Notes: generated from the sequence alone by a model not told the origin. A DNA stretch of 64,000 nt from Peptoniphilus stercorisuis (GCF_017874395.1 NZ_JAGGLJ010000004.1:62001-126000), one strand, 5' to 3'; shown: positions 54,176 to 63,221, counted from the stretch's first letter. Made by a program: numbers and translations.

Positions 54176-54748
54176 CTATCTAAAGTCCTTGCCACTTACC
54201 CATTTCATAAGATTACAAAATTTATCCCACTCCTTGGGAAAACTATTATCTCCATTAATTTTTCTTATTTTTGAAGCTTGCTCTATTTCAATATTCCATT
54301 GAGTACCATCTAAGATATCAAGGTCAACATATCTGTTCTTCCAGTTCAATAAGTTTACTACTTTTAGTCCTTCCACAAACCTTTCTAATGTAGCTTTTCT
54401 TATTGTTTTTGAATAAGAAGAGTCCTCTGGATCAAGTAAAAAATTCCAACTTAGTTTCCTAGAATTAAAATCAATATCTATTTCATAGTAACCTTGAAAA
54501 TAGCCGCCAACTGAAGCCTTTATTCCTCTTATATCTCCATATGCCTTATCAATAGCCTCTCTTTTATTCCATTCATTTTTACAATCATTGCAGTAATATT
54601 CTGGATTTGTATCAGTAATGAGACAGCCTCCCAGTTTTATTTTGCCTTGTGCTTCCATAAACAAAGCTTCTCCTGTTGGTTCACCATACAGTATTCTTAT
54701 CACACTCCGAGAACCACACTTAGGGCATTTTCGATAATTTATTGCCAT
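54176..54748 (-). CDS. Zinc-ribbon protein of unknown function, element cargo
   Basis: 190 residues. The N-terminus has CPKCGSRSVIRILYGEPTGEA and YYCNDCKNEW, a four-cysteine ribbon. The remaining 130 residues contain a Trp-rich beta segment (YYEIDIDFNSRKLSW) and a helix. No family recognised. It lies 18 bases after the DUF4268 gene and 11 before the broken small gene. Confidence 0.72.
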   Translation of the reverse strand: MAINYRKCPKCGSRSVIRILYGEPTGEALFMEAQGKIKLGGCLITDTNPEYYCNDCKNEWNKREAIDKAYGDIRGIKASVGGYFQGYYEIDIDFNSRKLSWNFLLDPEDSSYSKTIRKATLERFVEGLKVVNLLNWKNRYVDLDILDGTQWNIEIEQASKIRKINGDNSFPKEWDKFCNLMKWVSGKDFR

Positions 54749-54766
54749 TTCATCACTCCTTTTTCG

Positions 54767-55876
54767 CTACTTTTGAAACACTTCCTTTAAAATTCCTTTC
54801 ATAGTTTTTTCAAACTTAATCATATTTGAAGTTAAAAAATCTATCATTTGTGGCCAGTCTTCTTCATTAAATACATTTACATCTCTTAGCCAATAAGCAA
54901 TTCTACTTGCTTTGCCATCATCCCGCCTTTGCCAATCGAATTTATCTCCAAAAGATGATTCAAGTTTTTCCTTATATGTATATATATTGTCAAAGATCTC
55001 CTTGTTTTCTTCTTGTGTTCCTCTATTAATCCATAGTTCAATTCTTGCATAATTTCCTGTTACTACAAAGCTATAAGCCAACCCTGTATAGCCACATCCA
55101 CAACTTAACCAGTTATCTTTAGACGGGCTAACATTTTTATATAGATCTGACTTTTCATTCATTTCCTGAAGTACCTGTGTCCAAAAATCTAACCTAACAG
55201 TATGTCTGGTTTGCTTCTTTTCTCGATTTATTAATTCTTCCTGCTTCTTATTTGCAATCTTAATTAAGTAATCCTCAGCATCTATTATTGGTATGATTTG
55301 CTCCGTATCAAGGAGAATTTGACCGCCTAATTCATAAGGAGTAACTTTAATACATTTGATTTTAATATTGTGATCTAATAGCCACATAGCTGTTGATGTA
55401 ACTTCTTTTCTAAAATTAGCAGCTATCATAATAATCCTTTGATCATCACTGTTTAGTTCAACTTCACTAAAATCTTCAATATCTAAAAAATCACAGATAA
55501 GTTTTTCAGAATGGTCACTTTTCCCTTGTAGGTCTAAGTATTTTTGAAAGATATCTTTAATGTCGTTTTTTGTAAGACTAGAACAATAGGATGCATATTT
55601 GAGAGATTGCCACACGACATCTCTACCACTATCATCTAGTTTATTTTCAATAATAACAAGATTACCATTTTCATCTAAGGCTAATAAATCTAGTCTTTCT
55701 TTCGTGTCATCAAAACCAGCGAATTCCTTCTGAATTATTAATAGTCTCTCTCCTAGGATATCTGTGTTTTTACTTATCCACTCTTGAAGGTGCTTTCTTT
55801 CCTTAAATTCTAGTTCTTGAAATGTTTTTTTGCTTAAGGAAATAGCCTCATTTTTTTCTTTATCTATTAAGAACAT
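54767..55876 (-). CDS. NucS-like PD-(D/E)XK nuclease with DUF4268 domain, element cargo
   Basis: 369 residues from the ATG at 55876 (AGGAGGGG upstream). The N-terminal nuclease core reads ERLDLLALDENGNLVIIENKLDDSGRDV: the D...ENK pattern of PD-(D/E)XK enzymes, followed by VVWQSLKYASYC. The C-terminal ~140 residues (RLDFWTQVLQEMN, ARIELWINRG, DWQRRDDGKASRIAYWL) fit DUF4268. Proteins of this type are annotated as hypothetical or endonuclease-like and often sit in mobile islands. A DNA-cleaving, possibly anti-phage role is inferred. Confidence 0.8.
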   Translation of the reverse strand: MFLIDKEKNEAISLSKKTFQELEFKERKHLQEWISKNTDILGERLLIIQKEFAGFDDTKERLDLLALDENGNLVIIENKLDDSGRDVVWQSLKYASYCSSLTKNDIKDIFQKYLDLQGKSDHSEKLICDFLDIEDFSEVELNSDDQRIIMIAANFRKEVTSTAMWLLDHNIKIKCIKVTPYELGGQILLDTEQIIPIIDAEDYLIKIANKKQEELINREKKQTRHTVRLDFWTQVLQEMNEKSDLYKNVSPSKDNWLSCGCGYTGLAYSFVVTGNYARIELWINRGTQEENKEIFDNIYTYKEKLESSFGDKFDWQRRDDGKASRIAYWLRDVNVFNEEDWPQMIDFLTSNMIKFEKTMKGILKEVFQK

Positions 55877-55886
55877 TAGACCCCTC

Positions 55887-56456
55887 CTATATTTCAATCA
55901 TAAAATATTTTTTATTATCTTCTAATGATTGCCACTTAAAATTGTATTGCCCTTTTAACACTATAGATTCTTTTCCTTTCATGGCACCAGTAGGCTTATA
56001 TATTTCTCCATAAACTCGATACTCTTCTCTAAAGTACCTATAGATCCCTTGATTACTTCTTCCTTCGTAAAATGGCCTATTAGATACAAGTACTACTACA
56101 GCCGTTTTAGTAAACCCACTTTCCTTTAATTCCTCCATGAACTTTATATCTTTAACAAAGGAATACATCTGCTCTGGGTACTGCCCGTTTAAAGGATGCT
56201 TTAGCTCAATAGCATATCTTTCAGATTTATCTTCATTGAAAACTGAGATATCTATTTCTTTCTTAATGGTTACCTTACCTTTTGAAAAATAGGACACATT
56301 TCTTTCAAACTGAATTTTATAACCTTCTAATTCTCTTCTTAGAAATATGCCTAATTCATGCTGAAAACTAAATTCATTGTATATTTCAATCTCTTCTGCT
56401 TCTATGTAAAAGAAGAACCTTTCAACTAAACTCTTTAAATCAAGCAATATACCCAC
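55887..56456 (-). CDS. Putative PD-(D/E)XK restriction-type nuclease, element cargo
   Basis: 189 residues. The core KKEIDISVFNEDKSERYAIELKHP gives the E-D-x-ELK arrangement of restriction-type folds. Other segments are helical (FSFQHELGIFLRREL) or beta (KTAVVVLVSNRPFYEG). No methyltransferase is adjacent. It is 10 bases upstream of the NucS-like gene; the two may act together. Confidence 0.7.
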   Translation of the reverse strand: MGILLDLKSLVERFFFYIEAEEIEIYNEFSFQHELGIFLRRELEGYKIQFERNVSYFSKGKVTIKKEIDISVFNEDKSERYAIELKHPLNGQYPEQMYSFVKDIKFMEELKESGFTKTAVVVLVSNRPFYEGRSNQGIYRYFREEYRVYGEIYKPTGAMKGKESIVLKGQYNFKWQSLEDNKKYFMIEI

Positions 56457-56479
56457 CCCCTTAAGTTAACAGTTCTCTT

Positions 56480-56716
56480 TTAAAACTTCATATATTTCTG
56501 TTGGTTTGATGAAGTCTTTTCTATAGCTTTTATACTTTTTCCATCCATTTTATTTACTTGATTAAGAAACAAAGTCCCTAATAACAACCTATCTTTCCTT
56601 GGTATGCGATTCCAAATATAGCCTTTAAAAAGCTCTTTAACTAAAAACATTTCACCTTCATTTAAGTTTTCTGTTTCCTTTATTGCTTCATCCAATAATT
56701 TATTTACATCCGCCAT
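56480..56716 (-). CDS. DUF1413-family small protein
   Basis: 78 residues. LNEGEMFLVKELFKGYIWNRIPRKDRLLLGTLFLNQV-type sequence is the DUF1413 mark. These small proteins are frequent in Clostridia mobile elements. First gene of the cargo operon, 23 bases before the nuclease. Confidence 0.85.
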   Translation of the reverse strand: MADVNKLLDEAIKETENLNEGEMFLVKELFKGYIWNRIPRKDRLLLGTLFLNQVNKMDGKSIKAIEKTSSNQQKYMKF

Positions 56717-56793
56717 GTTGTCCGCTCCTTATTAATCATTTTATCAACAATATTGTTAATAATATTATATAGACAAAACTTCAGATATTCAAT

Positions 56794-56838
56794 AGAAAAA
56801 CCGCCATTCCAAGGAATATATCCCCAGTTGGCGGTCTT
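56794..56838 (-). terminator. Terminator of the recombinase operon
   Basis: Minus-strand AGACCGCCAACTGG, loop, TTGGAATGGCGGT followed by T residues. Confidence 0.75.
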
Positions 56839-56851
56839 TGTATATCTTCTC

Positions 56852-58417
56852 TTATACCTCTATTTCTGCACCTGATTTAAACTCTACTGTAAGCTTATCA
56901 TCAAAAACTGTTACCTTATCAATCAGCATTCTTACCAGCCTTTCATCATATTCTTCTAGTAGGCCATCTTGCTCATTTAAGAACTTCTCCATTTCCTCCA
57001 GTTTTTGTTTAGATCCTTTTCTTTCAGCCTCCTCAGTTAAAGCCCTATGCCTTTCTTCCCTAAGCCTATAAATCTTTCCAGCTACATCATTATAATCTTC
57101 TTTGGCATTGGCTTTTTGAAGCAGTTCCTTTTGTAACTCTAGCATCTTTTTATCTATCTTCTCTACAGCTTCATTGCTGGTTTCAAATACTACTGTTTCT
57201 ATGTTCTTCTTTAGTTGAGGTAAAAAATCATTATTCTGCCCTAGCAATATATTAATTGCTTCTACAGTCTTTTCATATAGGATATCTTCTCCCACTGTCC
57301 TGGCATTACATGATAAGCCTGTACTCTCAAGTCTGCTCACACATCTCCAGACAATTGATTTCTTTCCACTATTGTTCCAATGAACCCTGCGAAAGATTTC
57401 ACCACATTCCCCACAAAAGACAATCTGTGAAAAGGCGTGGCTTGAACTAAAGTTTCTTCTTTTACCGCTTGAGCTTATATGGCCCCTGCTTCGGCGGACA
57501 AGTTCTTCTTGGACTTGCATATATATTTCACGTGGTATAATTGCTTCGTGGTTATTTTCAACATAGTATTGAGGAACTATCCCGTTATTTTTTACCCTCT
57601 TCTTTGTTAGAAAGTCTACGGTATAGGTTTTTTGTAGAAGTGCATCCCCTATATATTTTTCATTACTAAGAATTTTTCTAATGGAGCTGGTATGCCATCT
57701 TTTACCTCCTGCACCTGTAAGCACTCCGTCAGCTTCTAACCCTTTTTTAATCTTATCCATAGAAGAGCCTTCAAGATATTCTCTGTAAATCCTTTTAATA
57801 ATTTCAGCTTCTTCTGGTACAATAACCAGTTTTTTATTTTCGTCCTTTGTGTAGCCTAAGAACCTAGAACAGTTGACCATAACTTGGCCTTGCTGGTATC
57901 TGTACTGGTAGCCCAGTTTAACATTCTGACTTAGAGATTGGCTTTCTTGCTGTGCTAATGATGCCATTATTGTTATCATTATTTCACCCTTAGCATCCAG
58001 GGTATTAATATTTTCTTTCTCAAAATAAACTGCTACATTTTTATCTTTAAGTTTCCTGATGTAATGTAAGCAGTCTAGGGTGTTCCTGGCAAACCTACTG
58101 ATTGATTTGGTAATGATCATGTCAATTTTTCCTGCCATACACTCATCAATCATTTTATTAAATTCTTCTCGTTTTTTAGTGTTTGTCCCGCTTATACCAT
58201 CATCAGCAAAAATACCTGCAAATGCCCATTCATTATTCTTTTTAATAAATTCAGTATAGTGCTCTATTTGCACATCGTAGCTGCTGGACTGTTCTTCGCT
58301 ATCTGTAGAAACTCGGCAATATGCAGCTACCCTAAGTTTAGGTACTTCATCTTTATTACTGTTATTACCAGCTCGCTTCATTGCTGGAATAATAACTACA
58401 TTCCTATTAGGTATCAT
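56852..58417 (-). CDS. Large serine recombinase
   Basis: 521 residues. The resolvase catalytic domain has [13 protein letters not shown] with nucleophile Ser37, then [17 protein letters not shown] and [13 protein letters not shown] recombinase domain, a zinc-ribbon ([11 protein letters not shown]) and a C-terminal coiled coil follow. It is last of three overlapping recombinase genes. Such enzymes integrate or excise phages and conjugative elements at short att cores. Confidence 0.95.
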   Translation of the reverse strand: MIPNRNVVIIPAMKRAGNNSNKDEVPKLRVAAYCRVSTDSEEQSSSYDVQIEHYTEFIKKNNEWAFAGIFADDGISGTNTKKREEFNKMIDECMAGKIDMIITKSISRFARNTLDCLHYIRKLKDKNVAVYFEKENINTLDAKGEIMITIMASLAQQESQSLSQNVKLGYQYRYQQGQVMVNCSRFLGYTKDENKKLVIVPEEAEIIKRIYREYLEGSSMDKIKKGLEADGVLTGAGGKRWHTSSIRKILSNEKYIGDALLQKTYTVDFLTKKRVKNNGIVPQYYVENNHEAIIPREIYMQVQEELVRRSRGHISSSGKRRNFSSSHAFSQIVFCGECGEIFRRVHWNNSGKKSIVWRCVSRLESTGLSCNARTVGEDILYEKTVEAINILLGQNNDFLPQLKKNIETVVFETSNEAVEKIDKKMLELQKELLQKANAKEDYNDVAGKIYRLREERHRALTEEAERKGSKQKLEEMEKFLNEQDGLLEEYDERLVRMLIDKVTVFDDKLTVEFKSGAEIEV

Positions 58418-58844
58418 TTGAACACTCCTTTCTTCTTATTAAGCCATAAACATATTCAGCTTGAGCAAAAGGGTCTTCATAATCTTCATCTATAGAACCT
58501 ATAGTAAAATCAAACTCTTGCTCTGGCTTTTCTTGCTCTTTACTTCCATAAATTCTGCCTAGCTTCCTGGCTCTTTTTTGCCTTTCAATTTCCGCCTGTT
58601 CAAATACTTCTTTGTCAACTATGGCTGGGTAAAATCCATCCCCTAGATACTTTTTGTTTCTTAGCATATTTCCTGCCGTCCCATGGTAAGCATTAATACC
58701 TGCCTTCTTAGCTGCAGCACTTAAGGATAATCCAGATAAATACTCCTTAAAAAAGGCTTGTATCCTATTAGCTTTTTCCTCATCAATAAAAGCTGCACCA
58801 TCTTCTATCTTGTATCCATAAGGTGTATGTCCCATAAACCTCAC
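58407..58844 (-). CDS. Short recombinase-domain protein lacking the catalytic domain
   Basis: 145 residues. It has only the second domain of large serine recombinases: [20 protein letters not shown], then [27 protein letters not shown]. The Ser-containing resolvase domain is missing. It overlaps both neighbours by a few bases, as in other recombinase trios, and may be a DNA-binding or directionality partner rather than a broken gene. Confidence 0.87.
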   Translation of the reverse strand: MRFMGHTPYGYKIEDGAAFIDEEKANRIQAFFKEYLSGLSLSAAAKKAGINAYHGTAGNMLRNKKYLGDGFYPAIVDKEVFEQAEIERQKRARKLGRIYGSKEQEKPEQEFDFTIGSIDEDYEDPFAQAEYVYGLIRRKECSNDT

Positions 58845-60400
58845 ATCCTTTCCCTAAGTGTAATTCCACACTTTAAAACAAAGCCTATCTCTTCTCTTGA
58901 AAAAACTATAATTCTATCCACATGCTGAGTAAAAGTTTCATCATCAAAAGCTGTTAACATAGCCGTTTTGTTTGTATATTTTATTAGGTTGCTAACTTCT
59001 TGTCCTTTTGATAATTCTCCATTCAAGTCTTGAATTAGACCTTCTTTTTCTTCTATAAGGTTGTCTTCTTACATTTGAAGTTCATTCTTTTCCTTGTTAA
59101 AAAGAGCAGGCTCTAAATATTTCTTTGCCATAAGGCTTACTAGTAAATCTTGTTGCTTTCTATTGCTTTCAATTTGTTTTTCTAGAGTCTCAATCTTTGA
59201 AAGGTTGCCTGATTTGCTCATTATTTTAAGTTTATTAAGGAGAGGTTTTAAAATAAAATCTTTGCCAAAGATTAACTTATTCATCATGGTTATAAAAGCA
59301 TTTTTTATATCCTTATCCCTGATAAAGAGCATGGAACATTCCTCTTTATGCGTCAGATGTGTATTACAAGTCCAAGCCACATATCTGATTTTGCCTGTAG
59401 AATGGATTCTTCTTTTAAAAGTCCCTCCGCATTCGGAGCAAATTATCTTACTTGAAAAGCTGTACCTGTTTTGATATTTTGAATTCCTTTTTTCAATTCC
59501 TTTCTCCCTTGCTCTTTGTTCCAAGATTAAAGCAGCCTTTTCAAAATCCTCTCTGCTTATAATTGCCTCGTGATGATCTTGAATAAAGTACTTATTTTTC
59601 TCTCCATAGTTGGTACGTCTATTAAAATTACTATCTGTATATGTTTTCTGCAAAAGAGCGTCACCTACATATTTTTCATTTACTAAAATTCCACGAATAG
59701 TAGTCCCTGACCATTTGCCGCCTCTTTTAGAAGGAATGTTTCTATTATTAAGTGCATTGGCTATTTTCCCAGTTCCCTTACCAGCTAAAGCCTGACTAAA
59801 AATGTACTTTACCATTTCAGCCTGCTCTTTATTTACTACCATTTGGCCATCTATATTTTCATAGCCGTATGGTGGATATGAAATTTTAAAAGTTCCATTT
59901 TGAAATCGTTTCTGGACTGCCCATTTATTGTTTTCTGAAATAGATGTTGACTCACTCTCCGCTAGGCTACTTAAGATAGAAAGCATTAGTTCACTTTCCA
60001 TGGACTGGGTGTTAATATTTTCTTTTTCAAAATATATAAATACTCCAATTTCGACCAACCTTCTAACCATCTCCAAGCAATCCGTAGTATTCCTTGCAAA
60101 TCTGCTAATAGATTTTGTTACTATTAAGTCTATCTTCTTATTTTCACAGTCAGATATTAGCTTTTGTAGTCCTTCCCTATTCTCCTTTTTTGTGCCACTA
60201 ATGCCCTCATCGTAGTAAACACCTAAATACTCCCATTCAGGATTAGCTTTTATATGTTTTTCATAATGAGTTGTCTGTGCTTTTAGGCTTTCAAGTTGTT
60301 CATCACTATCTGTAGATACTCTACAATAAGCAGCAACCCTTAATTTGGGATTAGCAAACGGATCTGGTCTATTTGCTTCAATTTTTGTTATCTTTCTCAT
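58841..60400 (-). pseudogene. Large serine recombinase interrupted by an in-frame TAA near its C-terminus
   Basis: The ATG at 60400 follows AGGAGGTGA. Catalytic features are intact: [13 protein letters not shown] (Ser29), [29 protein letters not shown], and a zinc ribbon (ICSECGGTFKRR). The frame stops at TAA 59069-59071 after KNELQM. It then runs on, same frame, for 75 codons (EDNLIEEKEGLIQDLNGE, HVDRIIVFSREEIGFVLKCG), which is the expected C-terminal end of this family. The whole would be 519 residues. The catalytic and main DNA-binding parts would still be made, so activity is uncertain. Confidence 0.85.
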
Positions 60401-60461
60401 TGTCTCACCTCCTCTTTGGTAGGTCACATGTTACCGTTAAAACCCTTATATATCAACGATT

Positions 60462-60656
60462 TCAGGGCATTATCTTCACTAAAATAGGTGAGAAAATTTC
60501 ACGATTTAGTTCAGTAATTTTGTTAAATTCCACCTCGTCTATTAGCCCCATATTAAGCATCTTTTTTAAGATTTTTTCAGCCTGTGAATAGTTAAATTCT
60601 CCTTTTAGTTGTTTCTCTGTTATTTTCACTGTATTAATTTGCTCAATTTCTTTCAT
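60462..60656 (-). CDS. SHOCT-like small protein at the head of the recombinase operon
   Basis: 64 residues with NYSQAEKILKKMLNMGLIDEVEFNKI, a short C-terminal SHOCT-type helical motif, and ELNREIFSPILVKIMP. Genes like this often precede recombinase trios. An AGGAGGTAATGCC site precedes the ATG. Confidence 0.75.
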   Translation of the reverse strand: MKEIEQINTVKITEKQLKGEFNYSQAEKILKKMLNMGLIDEVEFNKITELNREIFSPILVKIMP

Positions 60657-60722
60657 ATGGCATTACCTCCTACTTAATAGCCACAGGAAAGGCTAAAAGT
60701 TGAGGTTTTTTAAAAAGAACAT

Positions 60723-60760
60723 AAAAAAAGTGCCTGCAGGAAAATATCCCACAGGCTTTT
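60723..60760 (-). terminator. Stranded terminator of the amidase gene
   Basis: Minus-strand AAAAGCCTGTGGG, loop, CCTGCAGGCACTTTTTTT. It follows the 60763-60787 copy of the amidase 3' end and would have been the amidase terminator before the cassette entered. Confidence 0.7.
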
Positions 60761-60762
60761 GT

Positions 60763-60787
60763 ATATTAATCATATTTTATAAAGGCA
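60763..60787. repeat. 25-bp direct repeat, left copy (amidase 3'-end remnant)
   Basis: Identical over all 25 bases to 63197-63221. On the minus strand it encodes the last seven codons and stop of the amidase (AFIKYD plus TAA), but nothing upstream matches here. It marks the left border of the 2.4-kb insert. Confidence 0.85.
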
Positions 60788-60825
60788 CTAATCACTAGTA
60801 AAGAGTGGAGAATATTAGATGTTCA

Positions 60826-61464
60826 CTAAATCAGTAAAGTAATTATTCTGTTATTAATTTCAATCAGTCCTTCATCCTTCATGTTTTTTAATTCACGAAA
60901 TAAAGAAGGCCTTTGAACACCAAGATGATCTGCAAGTTGTTTTTTACTTATGGGAAGATAGATTGTTTTAGAATTCTGAATATTGGCTTGAGCAGACAGG
61001 TAGTTTGTGAGATTTTCTCTTAAAGATTTTTGGGTGTATATTGCAATTTTTCTATTAAGACCTTGTGAGTTGGAAGATAAAATTTTTATAAACTCTATTG
61101 CAAAAAGCTGATCTTTCAACAATGTGTCTACAGCAGATTTGGGGATATATATCAGACTAGTTTCCTCTATACTATAAATATTTAAAGGATATTTGTTGTT
61201 ATCACCAAACAAAAGATTAGCACCTACTACACCACCACTAGTAAATTCAAATACAGTTGTTTCTGAACCATGACTAGTTAAAGAGTAAGCAACAAGCTTG
61301 CCTGATAGAATTACATCTATTCCAGAACAAACTTCGTTTTGGTCATGAACAGTTTTACCCTTATTATAAATTCTATTTTGAAGATTATAGATTCCAATTA
61401 CATTTTTTAAAAGCAAAGTATCCACATTTCTAAAGAGTGATATATTCTTTAATATATTAATCAT
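60826..61464 (-). CDS. Crp/Fnr-family transcriptional regulator
   Basis: 212 residues. The cNMP-type sensor domain occupies ~10-125 (VILSGKLVAYSLTSHGSETTVFEF, GGVVGANLLFG). The helix-turn-helix is ISKKQLADHLGVQRPSLFRELKNM. No N-terminal cysteine cluster is present, so it is not an FNR-type oxygen sensor; an inducer other than cAMP is likely in Clostridia. It is divergent from the cupin-permease genes across a 121-base gap that contains ACATAG-GTGT-CTATTGT (61501-61517), a possible site. Confidence 0.9.
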   Translation of the reverse strand: MINILKNISLFRNVDTLLLKNVIGIYNLQNRIYNKGKTVHDQNEVCSGIDVILSGKLVAYSLTSHGSETTVFEFTSGGVVGANLLFGDNNKYPLNIYSIEETSLIYIPKSAVDTLLKDQLFAIEFIKILSSNSQGLNRKIAIYTQKSLRENLTNYLSAQANIQNSKTIYLPISKKQLADHLGVQRPSLFRELKNMKDEGLIEINNRIITLLI

Positions 61465-61585
61465 AAGTCCCCCTTTTTATTTTAATTATAGCAAAAAGAA
61501 ACATAGGTGTCTATTGTATTTAGTTTTATGATGGTAAGATTGAAATATAAAATTTAATTTTAAAATAATAAAGGAGAGATTTAGA

Positions 61586-61900
61586 ATGATAGAAAAAACA
61601 TTTAATTTATCAAAAAGCAATGAAAAAGTAGTAGAAAAAGTTATATTCGATGAAAATATACATTATCTACACATGGTTTTTAATAAGAATGAAGGTCTAC
61701 CAGAGCATTATTCAAACTCTAATGTCTATATGACTGTTATAAGAGGAGTTCTATCTATAGCTTTAGATGAACAAGAAGCTCATGAATACAGCTACAATAC
61801 CTTATTAAAGATTCCAGAGGGGACAAAAATGAATGTAAAAAATCTTCATAAAGAAACACTAGAAATCATTGTTGTAAAAGCACCAGCACCAAAAGCTTAG
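61586..61900 (+). CDS. Cupin-domain protein
   Basis: 104 residues, one small beta-barrel (LPEHYSNSNVYMTVIRGVLSI, LLKIPEGTKMNVKNLHKETLEIIVV). Only part of the usual His metal set is visible, so a catalytic role is uncertain; it may bind a ligand. Preceded by AAAGGAGAG. First of three plus-strand genes. Confidence 0.85.
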   Translation: MIEKTFNLSKSNEKVVEKVIFDENIHYLHMVFNKNEGLPEHYSNSNVYMTVIRGVLSIALDEQEAHEYSYNTLLKIPEGTKMNVKNLHKETLEIIVVKAPAPKA

Positions 61901-61916
61901 AAGGAGGGCGATAAAA

Positions 61917-62399
61917 GTGGACATATTTACAATTGTTTTATGGTTAATTACTCTTATTTTTCTTTTCATATCCTTTAAAAAGGATGGTGCTAAAACGAAA
62001 AAGGCTTTAAAAATGGCACTTAATATGGGAAAAGGTATGGCCATAAGCATTTTTTCTATTATTTTAGCAATAGGTCTAATCCTAACATTTTTACCCCCTA
62101 CAGAAATTGCAAGCTTTGTAAGCAAGCAGTCTCTTTTTCTGGCAACTGTTGGTTCGGCTTTACTTGGAACAATTACCCTCGTTCCAGCATTTATAGCCTT
62201 TCCTTTGATAGGAACTTTAGTAGATGCAGGAGTAGGTACTGTCCCTTCAGTAGCTTTCTTGACTACTCTTACCATGGTTGGACTTGTTACATTTCCACTG
62301 GAAAAAAAGGAGTTTGGTACTAAATTCACCTTAGTTCGTAACGGCTTTAGCTTTGTTTTTGCAATAGTTATTGCACTTGTAATGGGGGTAATTATATGA
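61917..62399 (+). CDS. Half-permease, first subunit
   Basis: 160 residues from a GTG at 61917 (GAAGGAGGG upstream). Four to five spans with GKGMAISIFSIILAIGLILTF and the conserved TLVPAFIAFPLIGTLVDAGVG. It looks like the N-terminal half of a PF03773-type permease (the ArsP/YraQ kind) split into two genes. Start of the second half overlaps by four bases. Substrate unknown. Confidence 0.78.
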   Translation: MDIFTIVLWLITLIFLFISFKKDGAKTKKALKMALNMGKGMAISIFSIILAIGLILTFLPPTEIASFVSKQSLFLATVGSALLGTITLVPAFIAFPLIGTLVDAGVGTVPSVAFLTTLTMVGLVTFPLEKKEFGTKFTLVRNGFSFVFAIVIALVMGVII

Positions 62400-63112
62400 A
62401 CATAATTAAAAAAGCAAAAGATAATTTATTTTTTATACTAGTTCTTCTTGTATACCTTTTAATAAGTATTTTTAAGCCAACAATGGCCTTTGAGTCAGTC
62501 AAAAATAGTGCTTATTATATAAAAGAAATGTTAATAATAATGCCTGTAATTTTTGTTTTAACAGCCCTTTTAGATTTATGGGTTCCTAAGGATAAGATAA
62601 TGCAACTTTTAGGAAAGGAAGCAAAGGGAAAAGGGTTAGTCTTATCATTTATAATTGGTAGCATTTCAGCAGGTCCTATTTATGCTGCCTTCCCAATGTC
62701 AATAATGCTTCATAAAAAAGGAGCTTCTATAAGAAATATTGTAGTTATTTTAAGCTCTTGGGCTGTAATTAAGATACCAATGCTTTTAAACGAGGCAAAA
62801 TTCCTAGGTCCTAAGTTTATGATCATACGTTGGGTTCTAACTGTTTTAGCTATAATCATATTTTCTTGGATTGCTGATAAAATAATAAAAGATGAAGATA
62901 TTCCGAATAAGGAAGAAGTAAAAGTTGGTATAGAAATTAATAAAAAGGCTTGTATTGGATGTAGCTTATGTGTTAAAACTTACCCTGAAGTATTTAAAAT
63001 GGATGGGAAAAAAGCTTTTGTTAAGGATTATGATGAAGATACAGTAAATAAGGAAAAACTTAATGAAGCAGTAAGGGTTTGCCCAGTTAAGGCAATTGAA
63101 AGTGATTTATAG
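62396..63112 (+). CDS. Half-permease fused to a C-terminal 4Fe-4S ferredoxin domain
   Basis: 238 residues. The first ~170 have about five spans and the permease motif GSISAGPIYAAFPMSIMLHKKGASIRNI-type, with SSWAVIKIPML. The last ~60 are a ferredoxin: CIGCSLCVKTYPEVF and VRVCPVKAIE, giving CxxCxxC...CP for one cluster. A transporter with a built-in electron carrier suggests redox-coupled transport or cluster-based sensing. Function not assigned. Confidence 0.82.
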   Translation: MNIIKKAKDNLFFILVLLVYLLISIFKPTMAFESVKNSAYYIKEMLIIMPVIFVLTALLDLWVPKDKIMQLLGKEAKGKGLVLSFIIGSISAGPIYAAFPMSIMLHKKGASIRNIVVILSSWAVIKIPMLLNEAKFLGPKFMIIRWVLTVLAIIIFSWIADKIIKDEDIPNKEEVKVGIEINKKACIGCSLCVKTYPEVFKMDGKKAFVKDYDEDTVNKEKLNEAVRVCPVKAIESDL

Positions 63113-63136
63113 ATTCATCAAATTAAAACCATGAAT

Positions 63137-63177
63137 AAAGACCATGCCTAGATTTTAATCTAGACAGCATGGCCTTT
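63137..63177. terminator. Terminator of the permease operon
   Basis: AAAGACCATGCCTAGAT and ATCTAGACAGCATGGCCTTT form a long stem with a short TTTA loop. Confidence 0.8.
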
Positions 63178-63196
63178 ATCATTGTGTAGTAAATAA

Positions 63197-63221
63197 ATAT
63201 TAATCATATTTTATAAAGGCA
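63197..63221. repeat. 25-bp direct repeat, right copy (within the amidase 3' end)
   Basis: Perfect match to 60763-60787, containing the amidase stop codon (63200-63202) and its last codons. Confidence 0.85.

Larger units (their letters stand above)
60788..63221. mobile_element. Inserted cassette: crp-cupin-permease-permease/ferredoxin
   Basis: 2,434 bases between the amidase and its old terminator, bounded by the 25-bp direct repeat. It holds four genes and their terminator but no transposase or integrase. Low G+C like the host, in contrast to the recombinases at its left. The repeat rebuilds the amidase end, as seen with site-specific insertion at a gene's 3' end. The mechanism is unknown. 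Confidence 0.65.

Noticed and set aside
58407-58844. Middle recombinase as a decayed pseudogene
   Set aside because: Its overlaps with both neighbours are in order, its frame is clean, and short catalytic-domain-less members occur in other recombinase trios.
45688-59071. Alternative genetic code or pyrrolysine/selenocysteine recoding to explain three in-frame stops
   Set aside because: The stops are of two kinds (TAA, TAG), no recoding element is seen, and dozens of intact genes here end in TAA or TAG.
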